Source of the DNA: a virus
Direction: 5' to 3' (one strand)
IMG/VR virus record: IMGVR_UViG_3300006484_000048
Span: 1-25,576 of that record
DNA: 25,576 nt
The translations under genes and the position numbers were made by a program. The notes under the pieces are model-generated. The model worked only from the letters and a program-made list of their open reading frames with translations, was not told the origin of the DNA and did not search any database. Shown here piece by piece: positions 23,314 through 25,576 of the stretch (position 1 is the first letter of the stretch; every line of letters starts with the position of its first letter).

Positions 23314-25161
23314 TTATATAGGACCACCATCAGTTATGGTCCACGGTGTATTTACTAAATTTGTATGTGCCACTCCAGATACACTGGAGTTATATTGTAA
23401 GTCATTACTAAACTCTACCCCTGCTAAACGTGTGCTATTTACCCACCCATTAAGTAAATTATCATAGTTAGTTGTAGTCATATCACTACTAACAAACATA
23501 TTAATTGCTGTAGTTAAAGCTCCAACATCCCATGCCCCAATATCTTGATTGAAGGATGTTGATTCATAAAACATTTCATCCATATCTGTAATAGTACTTG
23601 TATCCCATGCTGATAGATCTCGGTTAAATAAGGTAGCATTTTTGAACATTTCGTTAGTTCTAATAACACCATTCATATCCCAAGTAGATAAATCTTGATT
23701 GAATACATCAGCCCCATTAAACATTGCTTTCATAGTAGTTACGTTAGGTATATTCCAATTCCCAATAGGTTGGTTAAATACTGTTGAATAAGCAAACATA
23801 AAGTCTGTATCCTGAAGTTGTGGGGTTTGCCAATTACTTATGTCCTGATTGAAGGAAGTTCCATAAAACATAGAATCCATAGTAGTAGCTGATCTCACAT
23901 CCCAATTAGAAATGTCTTTATCAAAAACTGTATTATCCTTAAACATATTTCTAAAAACTTGGACATTGCCAGTATCCCAATTACTTAATTCCTGATTGAA
24001 GTTTTCAGCAGCATTGAACATCTGAAACATTGTAAGGACATTAGAAGTATCCCAATTATTTAGAGGTTGATTAAATACAACAGCATTTCTGAACATACTA
24101 GACATATTAGTGACACTACTAACATCCCAGTTAGTTAGGGGTTGATTAAATGCTGGGGTAAAACCAAACATATTATTCATATTAGTAACACTACTAACAT
24201 CCCAATCCTTAATACTATCACTCTCACCATTATTAAATTTTGGCATAGAACTAAACATCCCCGCAGTTCTAACAACATTAGACATTCTCCAAGCACCAAT
24301 ATTTTGATTAAATATTTCAGCACCACCAAACATTGCTTGCATATCAGTCACATTGCCCACATCCCAACTATCTAATGGTTGATCAAAGGCATCTGCTCGT
24401 CTAAACATTTGTCTCATATCTGTAACATTACCCACATCCCAATTATTTAGGGGTTTATTATATGAGTCTGTATTAAAAAACATACTCTCCATATTAGTCA
24501 CATTAGAAACATCCCAATTAGATATATCATAATCAAAGTTGATGGCAAAAGTAAACATCATCCTCATATTAGTTAATAGACTTGTATCGGGTAAATCTTT
24601 AGCTGAAAAACCAATTAGGTTGACACAACTACTAAACATCTGATACATTGAAACCCACTTAGTATCTCCCCAGTTTAAAATATCAACTACAGTAGCTCTT
24701 ATCGTATTATTCATCCCAGTATAATCTTGGGTGTACGAGTTAAAACCACCACTTTCGATTTCAACATCATAAATTCCAGCTACGGGCCAAGTGCGAGTAG
24801 GAACACCAGTTCCACTTTCAGTAGTACCATCACCCCAATTAATAGTCCAAGTAGTAGGATCACCACCATCTTGTTGAAGAGCTAATATAGTTTGAAAACC
24901 AGCAGTAGGTATATTAAGTTGGATAACAAACTTAGTACCATAACCATCAATAATAGCTTGGGCAGCTTTCTCTTCTTCACTCCCACCTGCAGCCCTTTGA
25001 GCAATCATTAACTTGTGTTGGTCAAGGTTAGTTATATAGTTTTCAAATAAGATTTTCTCATCTCTATATTTTTCCTTTAACTCCAATATAGTTAAACCTT
25101 CATTATCTTCCCTTTCTATAAAGTGTAACCACTCTCCAGGATTTTCTTGTGCTATTAACAT
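23314..25161 (-). CDS. DUF285 (BspA-like) repeat protein with PKD-like domain (615 aa)
   Basis: Residues 1-60 are a polar helical region (EWLHFIEREDNEGLTILELK). Residues about 77-140 are PKD-like (TWTINWGDGTTESGTG, then TWPVAGIYDVEIESGG). Residues 209-561 hold about 14 repeats of 25 residues of the type FNQPLTNWDVSSVTNMSSMF, the DUF285/PF03382 'mycoplasma lipoprotein/BspA' repeat. The C-terminus (NYDNLLNGWVNSTRLAGVEF, ending WTITDGGPI) is the normal ending of this family in Bacteroidota. No signal peptide is visible, unlike the host surface versions, so it is likely a virion adhesin or receptor-binding protein, or is released at lysis. A late-type motif lies 16 nt before the ATG. Its neighbour downstream is the lipoprotein. 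Family is certain; role is inferred. Confidence 0.9.
   Translation of the reverse strand: MLIAQENPGEWLHFIEREDNEGLTILELKEKYRDEKILFENYITNLDQHKLMIAQRAAGGSEEEKAAQAIIDGYGTKFVIQLNIPTAGFQTILALQQDGGDPTTWTINWGDGTTESGTGVPTRTWPVAGIYDVEIESGGFNSYTQDYTGMNNTIRATVVDILNWGDTKWVSMYQMFSSCVNLIGFSAKDLPDTSLLTNMRMMFTFAINFDYDISNWDVSNVTNMESMFFNTDSYNKPLNNWDVGNVTDMRQMFRRADAFDQPLDSWDVGNVTDMQAMFGGAEIFNQNIGAWRMSNVVRTAGMFSSMPKFNNGESDSIKDWDVSSVTNMNNMFGFTPAFNQPLTNWDVSSVTNMSSMFRNAVVFNQPLNNWDTSNVLTMFQMFNAAENFNQELSNWDTGNVQVFRNMFKDNTVFDKDISNWDVRSATTMDSMFYGTSFNQDISNWQTPQLQDTDFMFAYSTVFNQPIGNWNIPNVTTMKAMFNGADVFNQDLSTWDMNGVIRTNEMFKNATLFNRDLSAWDTSTITDMDEMFYESTSFNQDIGAWDVGALTTAINMFVSSDMTTTNYDNLLNGWVNSTRLAGVEFSNDLQYNSSVSGVAHTNLVNTPWTITDGGPI
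23479..24537 (-). repeat. 14 tandem 75-bp coding repeats of the DUF285 protein
   Basis: Units encode F(N/D)QPLxNWDVSxVTxMxxMF plus about 5 variable residues. They diverge at the nucleotide level but remain in frame; two units differ in length (one has 28 residues, one 24). They are protein-level repeats, not CRISPR or mobile repeats. Confidence 0.88.
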
Positions 25162-25177
25162 ATGCGATTATTCATTT

Positions 25178-25188
25178 ATTATAAATAT
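25178..25188 (-). promoter_or_regulatory. late-promoter-like motif (copy 8) before the DUF285 gene
   Basis: ATATTTATAAT on the coding strand, 16 nt before the ATG at 25161, the same spacing as copies 1 and 2. It suggests late expression of the DUF285 and lipoprotein genes. Confidence 0.65.
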
Positions 25189-25265
25189 TAACAATAAAAC
25201 CAGCCCGAAAACTCTTTTTTACACACATCATCCTCCTTATCGACTACACGCCTTGACGTATCCAT
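25188..25265 (-). CDS. possible micro-gene (25 aa)
   Basis: ATG frame reading MDTSRRVVDKEDDVCKKEFS then GWFYC, with its TAA touching the late-type motif at 25188, as several real stops in this window do. It starts similarly to the candidate at 25543 (MDTYVDKE). It is very short, and codon use is unlike the rest of the phage. Weak evidence. Confidence 0.28.
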   Translation of the reverse strand: MDTSRRVVDKEDDVCKKEFSGWFYC

Positions 25266-25288
25266 ATATACTTGACACACCTAAAAAC

Positions 25289-25399
25289 TTACCTATATTC
25301 CCACACATATACATTTTCTTCGTATGTGGGTGGGGAGAATCCGTCGGTGGATGTACTGGTGTTATTTTTAAAGTCGTCTACATCGTTATATATCCACAT
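25289..25399 (-). CDS. possible micro-gene, acidic/aromatic (36 aa)
   Basis: ATG frame reading MWIYNDVDDFKNNTSTSTDG followed by FSPPTYEENVYVWEYR. It looks protein-like (Asp, Tyr, Trp, Ser), but its codons favour C and G at third positions, unlike neighbouring genes, and there is no homology I recognise. The open frame continues 18 codons upstream without a start. Could be a foreign or host-derived fragment. Confidence 0.35.
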   Translation of the reverse strand: MWIYNDVDDFKNNTSTSTDGFSPPTYEENVYVWEYR

Positions 25400-25471
25400 A
25401 TCGTGTTGATTAACGTTGGGAAATGCTGGATATAACGTGGATACGACGTGGGTTTAGGGTGTATAACGTTT

Positions 25472-25543
25472 TACCCAACTACGATTCCCGATTCGATTGC
25501 CGCTACTATAAAGTTATATTCCTTATCGACGTAGGTATCCATC
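25472..25543 (-). CDS. possible micro-gene (23 aa)
   Basis: ATG frame reading MDTYVDKEYNFIVAAIESGI then VVG and TAA. It is short and its start region repeats 11 bases (GTCGATAAGGA) found in the frame at 25265. I list it because it lies in a region otherwise without genes; weak support. Confidence 0.22.
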
Positions 25544-25576
25544 CAATCCCACTCTCTTCCACTATTAATCATATTA

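Larger units (their letters stand above)
25189..25576. other. 388-nt gene-poor segment of distinct composition
   Basis: The rest of the window is AT-rich and densely coded; this right end is richer in C and G, has many CG dinucleotides and six ACGT tetramers in about 280 bp. An 11-base direct repeat (TCCTTATCGAC on the plus strand) is at 25234-25244 and 25520-25530. No long ORF is convincing on either strand; only the three micro-frames listed and a plus-strand 60-codon frame (judged chance) are present. No tRNA, hairpin terminator or mobile-element end was seen. It may be a genomic module boundary, a leader for the late unit or a foreign insert; its full extent is outside the window. Confidence 0.5.

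Noticed and set aside
23479-24537. Tandem 75-bp repeats considered as CRISPR or mobile repeat
   Set aside because: The units diverge at DNA level, remain in frame and encode the DUF285 motif; there are no identical direct repeats with spacers.
25226-25238. AAGGAGG followed by ATGATG as a strong Shine-Dalgarno start
   Set aside because: The frame is only 19 codons and runs through the late-promoter motif; genes here show no Shine-Dalgarno use.
25253-25435. 60-codon plus-strand open frame in the right-end segment
   Set aside because: It is hydrophobic, compositionally random and overlaps the better minus-strand candidate frames; no leader or neighbour supports it.
25470-25510. Possible tRNA T-arm (CGATTCCCGATTCGATT)
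   Set aside because: There is no GTTCGA-like T-loop with a matching stem, and no acceptor or anticodon arms at the right distances.

Overview
The window is a piece of a tailed phage genome with a contractile-tail (T4-like, probably 'far-T4' or marine myovirus) baseplate module, and the host is probably a member of the Bacteroidota (Flavobacteriia-like). The T4-like assignment rests on a gp25–gp6 baseplate wedge pair, a central-spike protein with an OB-fold/beta-helix layout and a gp55-type late sigma factor, all in one cluster. The host assignment rests on several independent signs: a small Hc1/histone-H1-like protein of the type common in Bacteroidota, a long DUF285 (BspA-like) repeat protein ending in the WTITDGG-type tail seen in Bacteroidota surface proteins, A/T-rich leaders without Shine-Dalgarno sequences, and very AT-rich coding DNA. 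No integrase, tRNA, rRNA, IS element or CRISPR array was seen.

Layout. All genes but one are on the minus strand, so transcription runs from right to left. (1) About 25190-25576 is a compositionally odd, richer-GC stretch with only tiny candidate ORFs. (2) 22119-25161 holds a DUF285 repeat protein, a proline/arginine-rich lipoprotein and a membrane-anchored GAF-like protein. (3) 19383-22052 is a set of small accessory genes, including four micro-genes packed into one operon, an H1-like protein followed by a clear intrinsic terminator, and the only plus-strand gene (20670-21059), which is flanked by a divergent regulatory region. (4) 17220-19215 carries a small unknown protein, an HD-domain phosphohydrolase, a small membrane protein and the gp55-like late sigma factor. 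(5) 1-17194 is the baseplate/tail module, in transcription order: small protein, spike, carboxypeptidase-regulatory-like-domain protein, small helical protein, gp25, gp6, a 418-aa structural protein, a small coiled-coil protein, a 1560-aa giant tail protein with a P2 gpI-like motif, a 688-aa protein, a 222-aa protein, two paralogous C-terminal-domain proteins (350 and 360 aa) and the start of a further structural protein.

How it works together. The sigma factor gene sits beside the structural module it would switch on. An 11-base motif, RTATTTATAAY in the coding direction, lies just upstream of eight gene starts, and a degenerate ninth copy precedes the one plus-strand gene. I read it as this phage's late promoter. 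Its core is the reverse complement of the classical T4 late octamer, which makes it the most interesting regulatory signal here. A second, 27-bp conserved element precedes the H1-like operon and the micro-gene operon and is probably an early or middle promoter class. The DUF285 protein and lipoprotein are candidate host-interaction genes.
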